Assembly: GCA_002726925.1 (NCBI GenBank)
Contig: PBTJ01000038.1
Location: forward strand, 4,559-17,096
Origin: Gammaproteobacteria bacterium
GTDB lineage: Bacteria; Pseudomonadota; Gammaproteobacteria; Pseudomonadales; Azotimanducaceae
Length of the DNA stretch: 12,538 nucleotides
Direction of reading: 5' to 3'
The translations under genes were made by a program, and so were the position numbers. Below the pieces are notes generated by a model, which saw nothing but the letters and a program-made list of their open reading frames with translations, ran no database searches and was not told where the DNA came from. The first letter of the stretch is position 1. The number at the start of each line of letters is the position of its first letter. Shown here one piece after another: positions 1 to 6,556 of this stretch.

Positions 1-1665
1 CCGGATAAACCGTTCTTTTGCTACTTCGCCCCAGCTGCCGTGCACGCCCCGCATCATGTAGCCCCAGAATGGATCGACAAGTTTAAGGGTCAGTTCGACA
101 AGGGCTGGGATGGCCTGCGCGAGGAGATATACCAGCGTCAACTGGCCATGGGAGCGATCCCTGAAGGCACGGCGCTGACCGAGCGTCCTGAGCAAGTGCC
201 CGGTTGGGCAGAATATCCAGACCGCTACAAGCCAGTGGCTGCGCGGCTGATGGAAGTGTTCGCCGGCTTCATGGCCCACACCGATGCCCAAGTGGAGAGG
301 GTGATCGACTATCTGGTGGAGCAAGACGCCTTCGACAATACGCTGGTGATTTATCTCACTGGCGACAACGGCGCCTCCGCCGAGGGCACCGTGCACGGCG
401 CGTGGAGCGCACCCTCGTTTCAAAACGGTGTGCATGAAGATCCGGAATGGCTGCTTGAGCATATGGATGACTTCGGCACCGAGCGCTGCGAAAACCACTT
501 TAATGTGGGCTGGGCATGGGCGCTGGATTCACCCTTTCAATGGATGAAGCAGGTGGCCTCGCACTTTGGCGGCACTCGCAACGCCTTGGCGGTGTCGTGG
601 CCCAAGGGCATCAAAGCCAAAGGCGAGTTTCGCCCGCAGTTTCACCATGTGATTGACCTATTTCCAACGCTGCTGGAGGTTGCCGGTATTGCCCTGCCCG
701 AGCGGGTTAACGGCATAGCGCAAGACCCCGTGCACGGCTGCAGCATGGTGCCCACCTTCACCGATGCCTCGGCCGCCAGCGCGCATACCACCCAGTATTT
801 TGAAATTCTGGGCAACCGTGCCATTTACCACGATGGCTGGATGGCCTCTTGCTTCCACGGCCGCCTGCCTTGGATTCGTTTTGCAGGTTTTGAGTTCGAT
901 GGCGAGCAGGAGGTGTGGGAGTTGTACAACGTGGCGGAAGATTTTTCGCAAAGCGTGGACTTGGCGGCATCCCACCCTGACAAACTGGCCGAGTTGCGCG
1001 CACTGTTTGAAACCGAAGCTGTGCGCTATGGGGTATACCCACTGCGCGATGCTTCTGCCCGACGCGGGGGCGATTACGCACCGCCGCATTCGATGGAAGG
1101 GCATAGCAAAATGACCTACGGCCCTATGCATATTCGTATGCCGGAGCATGGGGTGATCAATCTAAAGAACACCTCCTATCGCATAGCCGCAACGGTGATG
1201 GTGCAAGCCGGTGGCCAAGGGGTCATCGCTTGCCAAGGCGGCAACATGGCGGGCTGGAGCCTTTACCTAGATGAAGCCTCTCGCCCCAGCTATGTGTACA
1301 ACTGGTTTGGGCACGAATTCACCACGCTGGTAGGCGAGCCGCTCGTGGCAGGTGAACACCAGATCTGCGTCGAATACGCTCATGATGGCGGCTTTGCCGC
1401 GGGCGGCGACCTTGAACTTTTGGTGAATGGTGAGCGGGTGGCTGAGGGTCGGGTGAAGCGCACGGTGCCGGTGATTTTCTCTATGAGCGGAGAGACGTTT
1501 GATGTTGGCCGCGACACCGGCTCGCCGGTGGGTAAGTACCCCCACGACTTCGCGTTCGTCGGCGTTATTCATGGCGTGACGCTTGAGCGCCTCGCTGAGC
1601 CTTCTCAGGAAGTAAAACAGCAGGAACGCAAAGGTGCGTTCAAAGCGGGCTTAAGTGCGCAATAG
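1..1665 (+). CDS. Arylsulfatase, large S1-type, C-terminal part (5' truncated by window)
   Basis: The reading frame is open from base 1, so the gene begins upstream; the in-frame GTG at 40 is internal. The visible start (PDKPFFCYFAPAAVHAPHH, continuing into an EWIDKFKGQFDKGWD block) is the mid-protein signature of large arylsulfatases, enzymes that hydrolyse sulfate esters with a formylglycine nucleophile. The nucleophile motif (C/S-x-P-x-R) is expected in the missing N-terminal part. Visible catalytic-domain elements are YLTGDNGASAEG, which carries the late metal-binding Asp-Asn pair, and HFGGTRNALAVSWPKGI, with a conserved Arg and a substrate-side His. After about residue 370 of the visible part, a beta-rich accessory domain follows (INLKNTSYRIAATV through HDFAFVGVIHGVTLE), typical of the roughly 750-800 residue members. 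Export cannot be judged because the N-terminus is missing. It ends in TAG at 1663-1665. The substrate is unknown. Confidence 0.93.
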   Translation, partial: PDKPFFCYFAPAAVHAPHHVAPEWIDKFKGQFDKGWDGLREEIYQRQLAMGAIPEGTALTERPEQVPGWAEYPDRYKPVAARLMEVFAGFMAHTDAQVERVIDYLVEQDAFDNTLVIYLTGDNGASAEGTVHGAWSAPSFQNGVHEDPEWLLEHMDDFGTERCENHFNVGWAWALDSPFQWMKQVASHFGGTRNALAVSWPKGIKAKGEFRPQFHHVIDLFPTLLEVAGIALPERVNGIAQDPVHGCSMVPTFTDASAASAHTTQYFEILGNRAIYHDGWMASCFHGRLPWIRFAGFEFDGEQEVWELYNVAEDFSQSVDLAASHPDKLAELRALFETEAVRYGVYPLRDASARRGGDYAPPHSMEGHSKMTYGPMHIRMPEHGVINLKNTSYRIAATVMVQAGGQGVIACQGGNMAGWSLYLDEASRPSYVYNWFGHEFTTLVGEPLVAGEHQICVEYAHDGGFAAGGDLELLVNGERVAEGRVKRTVPVIFSMSGETFDVGRDTGSPVGKYPHDFAFVGVIHGVTLERLAEPSQEVKQQERKGAFKAGLSAQ

Positions 1666-1689
1666 GCCGAAAGTCAGTTCTGCCGGGTG

Positions 1690-1767
1690 CTAGCGTACCG
1701 CGTAGACGGCAAGGCCGATCAGCACGTAAGAAACTGCGTAGTAGTAGAACAGTGCTTTAGGCGGCAT
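1690..1767 (-). CDS. 25-residue single-helix membrane peptide (small ORF)
   Basis: A short minus-strand gene lies in the gap after the arylsulfatase. It reads from ATG (1767-1765) to TAG (1692-1690). The protein starts MPPKALFYYYAVS and ends IGLAVYAVR. It has one positive residue near the N-terminus, about 18 hydrophobic or aromatic residues, and a terminal Arg, as expected for a one-pass inner-membrane peptide. A near-ideal Shine-Dalgarno, AAAGGAGA at 1783-1776, sits 8 bases before the ATG, and a weak promoter-like pair lies upstream. I do not recognise the family. Small accessory subunits of transporters or respiratory enzymes have this shape, but no such partner is in the window. The strong ribosome binding site and the clean hydrophobic pattern argue for a real gene; its length alone would not. 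Confidence 0.55.
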   Translation of the reverse strand: MPPKALFYYYAVSYVLIGLAVYAVR

Positions 1768-1839
1768 GGGCCTCGTCTCCTTTCTTGTGATTTGTCATCG
1801 TTCAGCGGACGTTCGTGCTAGGTTGGCACGGTAACAGCA

Positions 1840-1868
1840 GTTATTGGTAACGAGAAGCACTGGAGCAA
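1840..1868 (-). promoter_or_regulatory. Weak sigma70-like promoter candidate for the 25-aa peptide
   Basis: On the minus strand, TTGCTC (1868-1863) and AATAAC (1845-1840) are separated by 17 bases, matching 3/6 and 4/6 of the sigma70 consensus. It would start transcription near 1833 and drive the small membrane peptide, divergent from the exported protein at 1873. Matches of this quality occur by chance, so the call rests mainly on position. Confidence 0.25.
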
Positions 1869-1872
1869 GATA

Positions 1873-2304
1873 ATGAAAAAACGACTCACTGCCTTTTTGG
1901 CGCTCACCCTTAGCCAGTTCGCACTGGCAGACGGGCACCCTACCATCACTATTCCTGACGAATCATTCTCTCTCAAGGGCAAAATGCTCAACATAGAGCT
2001 GACAGATGCGGGTGGTGTGGTCACCGTTGAAGGTATCGCTGGCCGCTATGGGCGCGTGTACCTGACCTACAACATGACGCTGAACCCTAACGCCGATAGC
2101 CAAGGTCCGTTCACCGGCCGTGGCATGGGCATCAGTGAGGACGGCGCGCGACAAGCTGGGTCACGCAATGGGGTTTGGAAGCGCGAAGGAACGGTCATTA
2201 CCTTTCACTCATTGGATGACGTCACCGACGGCAATCAGAACCTGTGCAAATCGGTACTCGATCTGTCTACCGGTGAATTCGAGATGACCTTCTACCCAAT
2301 GTAG
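1873..2304 (+). CDS. Small exported protein of unknown function
   Basis: The 143-residue product has a clear signal peptide: MKKRLTAF is the charged n-region, followed by LALTLSQFALA with likely cleavage after ALA (around residue 19). This leaves a mature protein of about 124 residues in the periplasm or outside. The mature part is rich in alternating hydrophobic and polar residues (GKMLNIELTDAGGVVTVEG, GRVYLTYNMTLN), suggesting a beta-sandwich or beta-barrel. It has a Gly-rich centre (GPFTGRGMGISEDG), an acidic DDVTDGNQN segment and a single Cys in the mature part. I see no catalytic motif and cannot name a family. GGAG at 1862-1865, 7 bases before the ATG, supports the start. The next gene begins 77 bases downstream. 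Confidence 0.8.
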   Translation: MKKRLTAFLALTLSQFALADGHPTITIPDESFSLKGKMLNIELTDAGGVVTVEGIAGRYGRVYLTYNMTLNPNADSQGPFTGRGMGISEDGARQAGSRNGVWKREGTVITFHSLDDVTDGNQNLCKSVLDLSTGEFEMTFYPM

Positions 2305-2348
2305 ATCGGACTCGAGTACCTCTTCTGGTGGGCCGGGCTGCCATCGTG

Positions 2349-2381
2349 TTTACTCCCTAAACAAGTCTCTAGGGGAGTGAG
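2349..2381 (+). promoter_or_regulatory. Hairpin enclosing the ribosome binding site of the VOC gene
   Basis: ACTCCCTA at 2352-2359 pairs with TAGGGGAGT at 2370-2378 (one bulged G) around a 10-base loop. Wobble and A-T pairs can extend the base of the stem to 2349/2381. The 3' arm contains the Shine-Dalgarno GGGGAG, which ends 4 bases before the ATG at 2382, so the folded form would hide it. There is no T-run after the stem, so it does not look like an intrinsic terminator. Whether it regulates translation is inference. Confidence 0.4.
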
Positions 2382-2867
2382 ATGATCGACATTAACGGCA
2401 TGGCCCACGTTATTTTAACGGTGAGCCAATTCGATAAGGCGCATAAGTTTTACAGCGGCTTACTGCCAGCGTTCGGCATGACCAAGGTCAACGATGGGCC
2501 AGATTTTCTCTATCACGTAGGTGCGCGCACCGCCATCGGCGTCAGGCGCTGTGACCCGCAGTTCGAAGCTGAGCGCTTCGAGCAATATCGCGTCGGTTTA
2601 CATCACATTTGCTTGCGTGCCAAAAGCCGCGAGGCGGTGGATCAAACCGCTGCGCTTGCGGCTTCTCTTGGCGCGAAGATCGTGCGAGGCCCAGAAGAGC
2701 GGGATTGGGCGCCGGGCTATTACTACGTGCTGTTTGAAGACCCAGACGGCATCCGCCTAGAAGTAAACCATGTGCCCGGCACAGGATTACTCAACGCCGA
2801 CGCCAGCTTTGGCTCTGCCGATGACTACGTACGCCTCGATGGCGAAGACCTCCTTGATCACCGCTAA
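2382..2867 (+). CDS. VOC-superfamily protein (glyoxalase / extradiol dioxygenase fold)
   Basis: This 161-residue, probably cytosolic protein has the paired beta-alpha-beta-beta-beta modules of the vicinal oxygen chelate superfamily. Module 1 begins GMAHVILTVSQFDKAHKFY. Module 2 contains VGLHHICLRAKSREAVD and ends GYYYVLFEDPDGIRLEVNH. Likely metal ligands are His9, His74 or His75, and Glu127, the usual His/His/Glu set. The tail from about residue 132 is acidic and less conserved. Family members include glyoxalase I, isomerases, fosfomycin- or bleomycin-resistance proteins and ring-cleavage dioxygenases; the sequence does not decide which. A strong Shine-Dalgarno (GGGGAG, 2372-2377) fixes the start but lies in a hairpin. 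A GST follows 69 bases later, and the two may act together on reactive intermediates. Confidence 0.9.
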   Translation: MIDINGMAHVILTVSQFDKAHKFYSGLLPAFGMTKVNDGPDFLYHVGARTAIGVRRCDPQFEAERFEQYRVGLHHICLRAKSREAVDQTAALAASLGAKIVRGPEERDWAPGYYYVLFEDPDGIRLEVNHVPGTGLLNADASFGSADDYVRLDGEDLLDHR

Positions 2868-2936
2868 TGCGCATTTGCTTCGTCACGAACATGGCCTAAT
2901 CTCGGAAGCATAAATTGCTCAGATAGCGGAGGATTG

Positions 2937-3581
2937 ATGCAAGAACCCACAAACATCCAATTTTGGGGTGCGAGTACCATGCGCACGTTCAGGCCACTGT
3001 GGGTGGCCGAAGAACTGGCCGTGGCCTATACCCATCACCCCATTGGTCCGCGCACGGGCGAAACCCAGACTTCGGCCTATACCGAAATGAACCCCAAGCA
3101 GAAAGTGCCCTATATGCAAGACGCGGGGTTTGGTCTGTCTGAGAGCGTAGCCATTTCTCGTTATCTGATTGCCCGCTATGGCAGTGAGTCAACGATGGCC
3201 ATGCCAACCTCGGTGGAGGCACTGGCCAGAGAAGACGAGTGGGTGTCCTATATTTACGGCGAACTGGATGAAACCTCGCTGTACGTTATGCGCCGTCACG
3301 GAGACTTGGCGCCTATTTACGGCGAAGCCCCGGCCGCCATGACAGCTTCTCGCGCATACGCGGAAAAGCACTTAGCCGTGGTCGCCGAGCATATGACGGG
3401 CAAAGACTTTGTCGTCGGCGACCAGCTTGGCCTCGCCGACATCATGCTCGTGTCCTGCCTTGATTGGGCAGTGCACTATGACTTCGAATTACAGGCGTCG
3501 CTGCTGCGCTACCGCGACCTACACCGCAGTCGCCAGGCGTACCGACGTGCTTTTGACGTCAACTACCGCGCGTCGAGCTAG
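2937..3581 (+). CDS. Glutathione S-transferase family protein
   Basis: The 214-residue, probably cytosolic protein has the two-domain GST layout. The N-terminal thioredoxin-like domain (about 5-85) has a candidate catalytic Ser in ASTMRTFRPLW (Ser13), the cis-proline loop KVPYM (Pro58) and the glutathione-binding pair Glu69-Ser70 in GLSESVAISRYL. The helical C-terminal domain carries the N-capping region GDQLGLADIMLVSCLDW with Asp168. It would conjugate glutathione to an electrophile or use it as a cofactor; the substrate is unknown. I chose ATG 2937 over the TTG directly before it (2934), because GGAGGA at 2928-2933 would touch the TTG but lies at a workable distance from the ATG. It sits between the VOC protein and the CoA transferase in the same direction. 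Confidence 0.9.
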   Translation: MQEPTNIQFWGASTMRTFRPLWVAEELAVAYTHHPIGPRTGETQTSAYTEMNPKQKVPYMQDAGFGLSESVAISRYLIARYGSESTMAMPTSVEALAREDEWVSYIYGELDETSLYVMRRHGDLAPIYGEAPAAMTASRAYAEKHLAVVAEHMTGKDFVVGDQLGLADIMLVSCLDWAVHYDFELQASLLRYRDLHRSRQAYRRAFDVNYRASS

Positions 3582-3600
3582 ACGAACCAAGAACGTCGCG

Positions 3601-3664
3601 AGACAACAAGAAAAAGCAAAAATCAAAACAATAAAAAGAACAAAAGTATTCAGGAGTACAGACG
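3601..3664 (+). other. A-rich, T-poor leader before the CoA-transferase gene
   Basis: The first 40 bases (3601-3640) contain 29 A and only two T, against GC-rich surroundings. The stretch ends in AGGAG (3652-3656), 8 bases before the ATG at 3665. In mRNA this would be an unstructured A-rich leader, of a kind that can aid ribosome loading through protein S1. No hairpin or T-run was seen, so it is not an obvious terminator for the GST gene. Confidence 0.45.
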
Positions 3665-4849
3665 ATGGGACCGCTTAATGGCTTAAAAGTGATCGACCTC
3701 ACCAGCATGGTGTCTGGGCCAGTGGCCGCTGCCATGCTTGCAGATCAAGGTGCTGAGGTAATCAAGGTAGAACCCCTGCACGGCGAGCAAATGCGCTTGA
3801 TGGGCAAGCCCATCAACGAACTGCCGGCGATGTTTTTTTCCTGCAATCGCGGCAAGCAATCCCTTGCCTTGGACCTCAAGTCCGACGCAGGCAAGCAGGT
3901 GCTGTGGCGCTTGATTGGAGAGGCTGACGTGCTGCTGCAGAACTTTCGCCCTGGTGCCATGCAGCGCATGGGTTTTGCGGAAGAAGACGTACGGACCAAG
4001 AACCCGCGGTTAATTTACGTTTCCATTAGCGGCTTTGGCGAGCACGGGCCCTACGCTCATCAGCGGGTTTATGACCCGATCATTCAGGCGCTGTCATGCG
4101 CCACGGATATTCAAGCCAACCGCATCACCCGCGACCCGGAAATGTTTCGCGTGATCATTGCCGACAAAGTCGCCTCACTGACCGCGGCCCAAGCCATTGC
4201 CAGTGCGCTGTATCACCGCGAGCGCAGCGGCGACGGGCAGCACATCAAAGTGTCCATGCTCGACGCCATGCTGGCGTTCTTTTGGCCCGAAGGCATGGGC
4301 GGTATTACCTACGCCGATAACGAATACGACCCGTCTGAAACCTCAGGCTCCATGGATCTGATCTATCCCACACAAGACGGTTTCATCACCGCAGGCGTGA
4401 TCAGCGACAAAGAATGGGTGGGCATGTGCCGGGCGCTGGACCGCGAAGACCTCATCGAAGACCCGCGCTTCGCTACAGCCGGTGCGCGGCTGCAGCATGT
4501 GCAAGAGCGCAAAGAAATCACCATGGCGGAAATCGCCAAATGGCCCAGCACCGACATACTCGAGCGCCTGCAAGCGCACGACGTGCCCAATGCACCGCTA
4601 CTGCGTCGCATGGAACTGCTCGAGCACCCGCAGATACAGGCCAGCGAAACAATCCAGCGCACCCATTTCGAGGGCTTCGGCGAAGTGCGCCAAGCGCGAC
4701 CTGCAGCGCAGTTCAGCGAAACACCCAGCGAGATCCGTGGCCCCGCACCCAAACTTGGCGAGCAATCCAAATCGATATTGGCAGGGCTTGGTTATTCTGC
4801 AGAAGAAACTCAAAAGCTCATTGATGCAGGGGTCATCAAGGGCGTTTGA
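3665..4849 (+). CDS. CaiB/BaiF (class III) CoA transferase
   Basis: The 394-residue cytosolic enzyme begins MGPLNGLKVIDLTSMVSGP and continues ADQGAEVIKVEPLHGEQMR, the N-terminal block of the formyl-CoA transferase / CaiB family. Other family blocks are NRGKQSLALDLKS, ADVLLQNFRPGAMQRMG and YVSISGFGEHGPYA. The catalytic Asp that forms the aspartyl-CoA anhydride is Asp137, in RVYDPIIQALS. Length is normal for the family. It moves CoA between carboxylic acids and would activate a pathway acid without ATP. The substrate is not predictable; alpha-methylacyl-CoA racemases share this fold, but the block pattern fits transferases better. AGGAG 8 bases before the ATG supports the start. The acyl-CoA dehydrogenase downstream is a plausible user of its product. 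Confidence 0.92.
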   Translation: MGPLNGLKVIDLTSMVSGPVAAAMLADQGAEVIKVEPLHGEQMRLMGKPINELPAMFFSCNRGKQSLALDLKSDAGKQVLWRLIGEADVLLQNFRPGAMQRMGFAEEDVRTKNPRLIYVSISGFGEHGPYAHQRVYDPIIQALSCATDIQANRITRDPEMFRVIIADKVASLTAAQAIASALYHRERSGDGQHIKVSMLDAMLAFFWPEGMGGITYADNEYDPSETSGSMDLIYPTQDGFITAGVISDKEWVGMCRALDREDLIEDPRFATAGARLQHVQERKEITMAEIAKWPSTDILERLQAHDVPNAPLLRRMELLEHPQIQASETIQRTHFEGFGEVRQARPAAQFSETPSEIRGPAPKLGEQSKSILAGLGYSAEETQKLIDAGVIKGV

Positions 4850-5019
4850 AGAGCTAGAAATCACGAAGTGGCGGTGCCGATCAAACCAGCGTTTCCTGTC
4901 GTGACTAGGAGCGCAGCTTTGGAGGGGTTGTCTTCAGTGGCTGCCTCTAGCGAACCATTGGTTTTATTCAGCGTTAAAGCTAGGCTCTGGTGTCCATTGG
5001 GGGGTGGGGTCTTTCATTC
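4850..5019 (+). other. Gap between CoA transferase and GIY-YIG-like gene
   Basis: This 170-base gap has no convincing terminator hairpin. The only promoter-like pair is TTGGTT (4958-4963) and TAGGCT (4981-4986) with 17-base spacing, each matching 3/6 of consensus. That could start a separate transcript for the downstream set, but it is weak. A G-rich run (4999-5009) lies about 10 bases before the preferred GTG start and may act as a poor ribosome binding site. Confidence 0.25.
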
Positions 5020-5355
5020 GTGTCTGTTCGCTTAAGCAAAAAATGGCTGTCTATCGACGAGGCTCGCGGTTTGTTGCGCGGGAATCTCGGTGTGTTTGCG
5101 TTGGCGGATGCGCAGCAGAGTACGCGCTACATTGGCTACGCCGGTGGCAAAAGCTTGTTTGGTCTGAAGGGTGAAGTGGCGGCTGCGGTGCAGGCTTTGC
5201 CTGCAGTGACGTTCGTGCGCTGGGAAGTGACGACTTCCTATCTTAGTCGCTACAAGGAGCTGTTGATGCTGCATCACTACGATTACGGTGAGCTACCGCC
5301 CGATAATCCTCCGCCTGCCGCGATCACCTTAGGCAAATTGAGGCCTGCTGGATGA
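5020..5355 (+). CDS. Small protein with a GIY-YIG-like motif
   Basis: The likely product is 111 residues from GTG 5020. An in-frame GTG at 4990 would add ten residues (MSIGGWGLSF) that look like translated spacer. The core reads GVF, ten residues, then YIG (residues 24-39), matching the spacing of the GIY-YIG nuclease motif. A later Glu in YLSRYKELLMLHHYDYG fits the position of the catalytic Glu. The usual Arg between them is not obvious; GLKGE offers a Lys. The tail GELPPDNPP is Pro-rich. It could be a reduced GIY-YIG nuclease or a non-catalytic relative. The gene ends in TGA overlapping the ATG of the acyl-CoA dehydrogenase (ATGA at 5352-5355), so the two are probably co-translated, an odd pairing. 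The assignment is from motif reading only. Confidence 0.6.
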   Translation: MSVRLSKKWLSIDEARGLLRGNLGVFALADAQQSTRYIGYAGGKSLFGLKGEVAAAVQALPAVTFVRWEVTTSYLSRYKELLMLHHYDYGELPPDNPPPAAITLGKLRPAG

Positions 5356-6518
5356 ACTTAGAACTCACCGAAGAACAAGACCTGGTTATCGCCATGGTGC
5401 GACGCTTTGTGCGCGAAGAAATTCTGCCGCTCGAATACGACCTAGACCCAGATGCAGACGAACTCGACGCGGCTGACCGTGCTCGGCTGATCGAAAAAAC
5501 TAAGGCCATGGGTCTGTATGGGCTGGATATTCCGCCGGCCTTTGGCGGGCCGGACATCGACTTGGTCACGCGCACGCTGATGGCGGTGGAGATGGCGCAG
5601 CATCGGGCGGGACTGTACGCGCCTTGTTACGGCACCTTTGGTGGCGCCGGTTTGGCCCAGCTCTTTGAGGCGACTGAAGAGCAGAAAGAGAAGTATCTAT
5701 ACCCCACACTGCGGGGCGAGAAGCGCGGCTTTTTTGGTCTGTCAGAACCGTCGGGTGGTTCAGATCCTGCTCGGGCAATTCAAACCAAAGCGGTGCAGGA
5801 CGGCGACGACTGGATTATCAACGGCGGCAAGTTATGGATCAGCGGGGCGGATAAAGCCCAATACGGGCTGGTGTTTGCCCGTACAGCCAACGACAAAGGC
5901 CGCAACGGGGTGACCTGCTTCATTGTCGATACCGATACGCCGGGGTTTGCAGTGCGGCGCATCGTGCACACGTTACGCTCCGCCCATTACGCCACCGAAT
6001 TGAGCTTTGAAGAGATGCGGGTGCCCGCATCCAATATTCTGGGCGAGCTGAACAAGGGTTTTGCTATCGCCAATGATCGGTTGACCAAACAACGCATTCC
6101 TTATGCGGCGGGCTGTATCGGTGTGGCCATTAAGGCGCAAGAAATGGCGCTGGAATATGTGCCTCAGCGCGAGACCTTTGGCGCACCGTTGTCGTCTCGG
6201 CAGTCGATTCAGTGGATGCTGGTTGATAATGAAATCGACATTAAGCAATCGCTTTGGATTACCTTGGAGGCAGCAGCGAAGGCTGAACGCGGCGAGAATT
6301 TTCGCAAAGAAGCCGCGATGGCCAAACTGGTGGCCACCGAAGCCGGCGGGCGGGTGGTGGATCGGTGCATGCAGATGTTTGGCGGTCTTGGCGTTGCCAA
6401 AGACTTACCCTTTGAGCGTTGGTTTCGAGAGATGCGCATTCGGCGTATTGGCGAAGGCCCCAGCGAAGTGCAGCGTCATGTCATTGCCAGAGAGTTGCTG
6501 GGTTCGTCACTGCGATAG
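5352..6518 (+). CDS. Acyl-CoA dehydrogenase
   Basis: The 388-residue cytosolic flavoenzyme would introduce an alpha-beta double bond into an acyl-CoA thioester and pass electrons to ETF. The helical N-domain begins MNLELTEEQDLVIAMVRRFVREEI. The middle beta domain carries FFGLSEPSGGSDPA (about 127-140) and IINGGKLWISGAD, the FAD and substrate loops. The C-domain contains MQMFGGLGVAKDLPFERWFREMR and RRIGEGPSEVQRHVIARE. Glu368 in GEGPSE aligns with the catalytic base of MCAD-type enzymes, so it appears active. Length is typical. It starts inside the stop codon of the GIY-YIG-like gene and is followed 38 bases later by the Rieske oxygenase. Chain length or ring specificity cannot be told. Confidence 0.94.
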   Translation: MNLELTEEQDLVIAMVRRFVREEILPLEYDLDPDADELDAADRARLIEKTKAMGLYGLDIPPAFGGPDIDLVTRTLMAVEMAQHRAGLYAPCYGTFGGAGLAQLFEATEEQKEKYLYPTLRGEKRGFFGLSEPSGGSDPARAIQTKAVQDGDDWIINGGKLWISGADKAQYGLVFARTANDKGRNGVTCFIVDTDTPGFAVRRIVHTLRSAHYATELSFEEMRVPASNILGELNKGFAIANDRLTKQRIPYAAGCIGVAIKAQEMALEYVPQRETFGAPLSSRQSIQWMLVDNEIDIKQSLWITLEAAAKAERGENFRKEAAMAKLVATEAGGRVVDRCMQMFGGLGVAKDLPFERWFREMRIRRIGEGPSEVQRHVIARELLGSSLR

Positions 6519-6556
6519 CGGCCTTACCGGAGCTGGATCGAAGTAGGAAGAGATAC

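Noticed and set aside
658..1149. 163-residue open frame on the minus strand inside the arylsulfatase
   Set aside because: It lies wholly antisense to a well-supported gene, has no recognisable motif and is explained by codon bias of the coding strand.
1766..1834. 22-residue plus-strand ORF overlapping the small membrane peptide
   Set aside because: No good Shine-Dalgarno and a mixed, non-membrane sequence; the minus-strand reading is far better supported.
4363..4770. 135-residue minus-strand frame inside the CoA transferase
   Set aside because: Ser/Arg/Cys-rich shadow, no plausible ribosome binding site or family resemblance.
4958..4986. Promoter upstream of the GIY-YIG-like gene (TTGGTT, 17 bases, TAGGCT)
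   Set aside because: Only 3/6 matches in each box; mentioned in the gap entry but not strong enough for its own feature.
6419..6556. N-terminal extension of the Rieske oxygenase to an upstream GTG
   Set aside because: It overlaps the end of the acyl-CoA dehydrogenase and lacks Rieske-family resemblance; ATG 6557 has a ribosome binding site.
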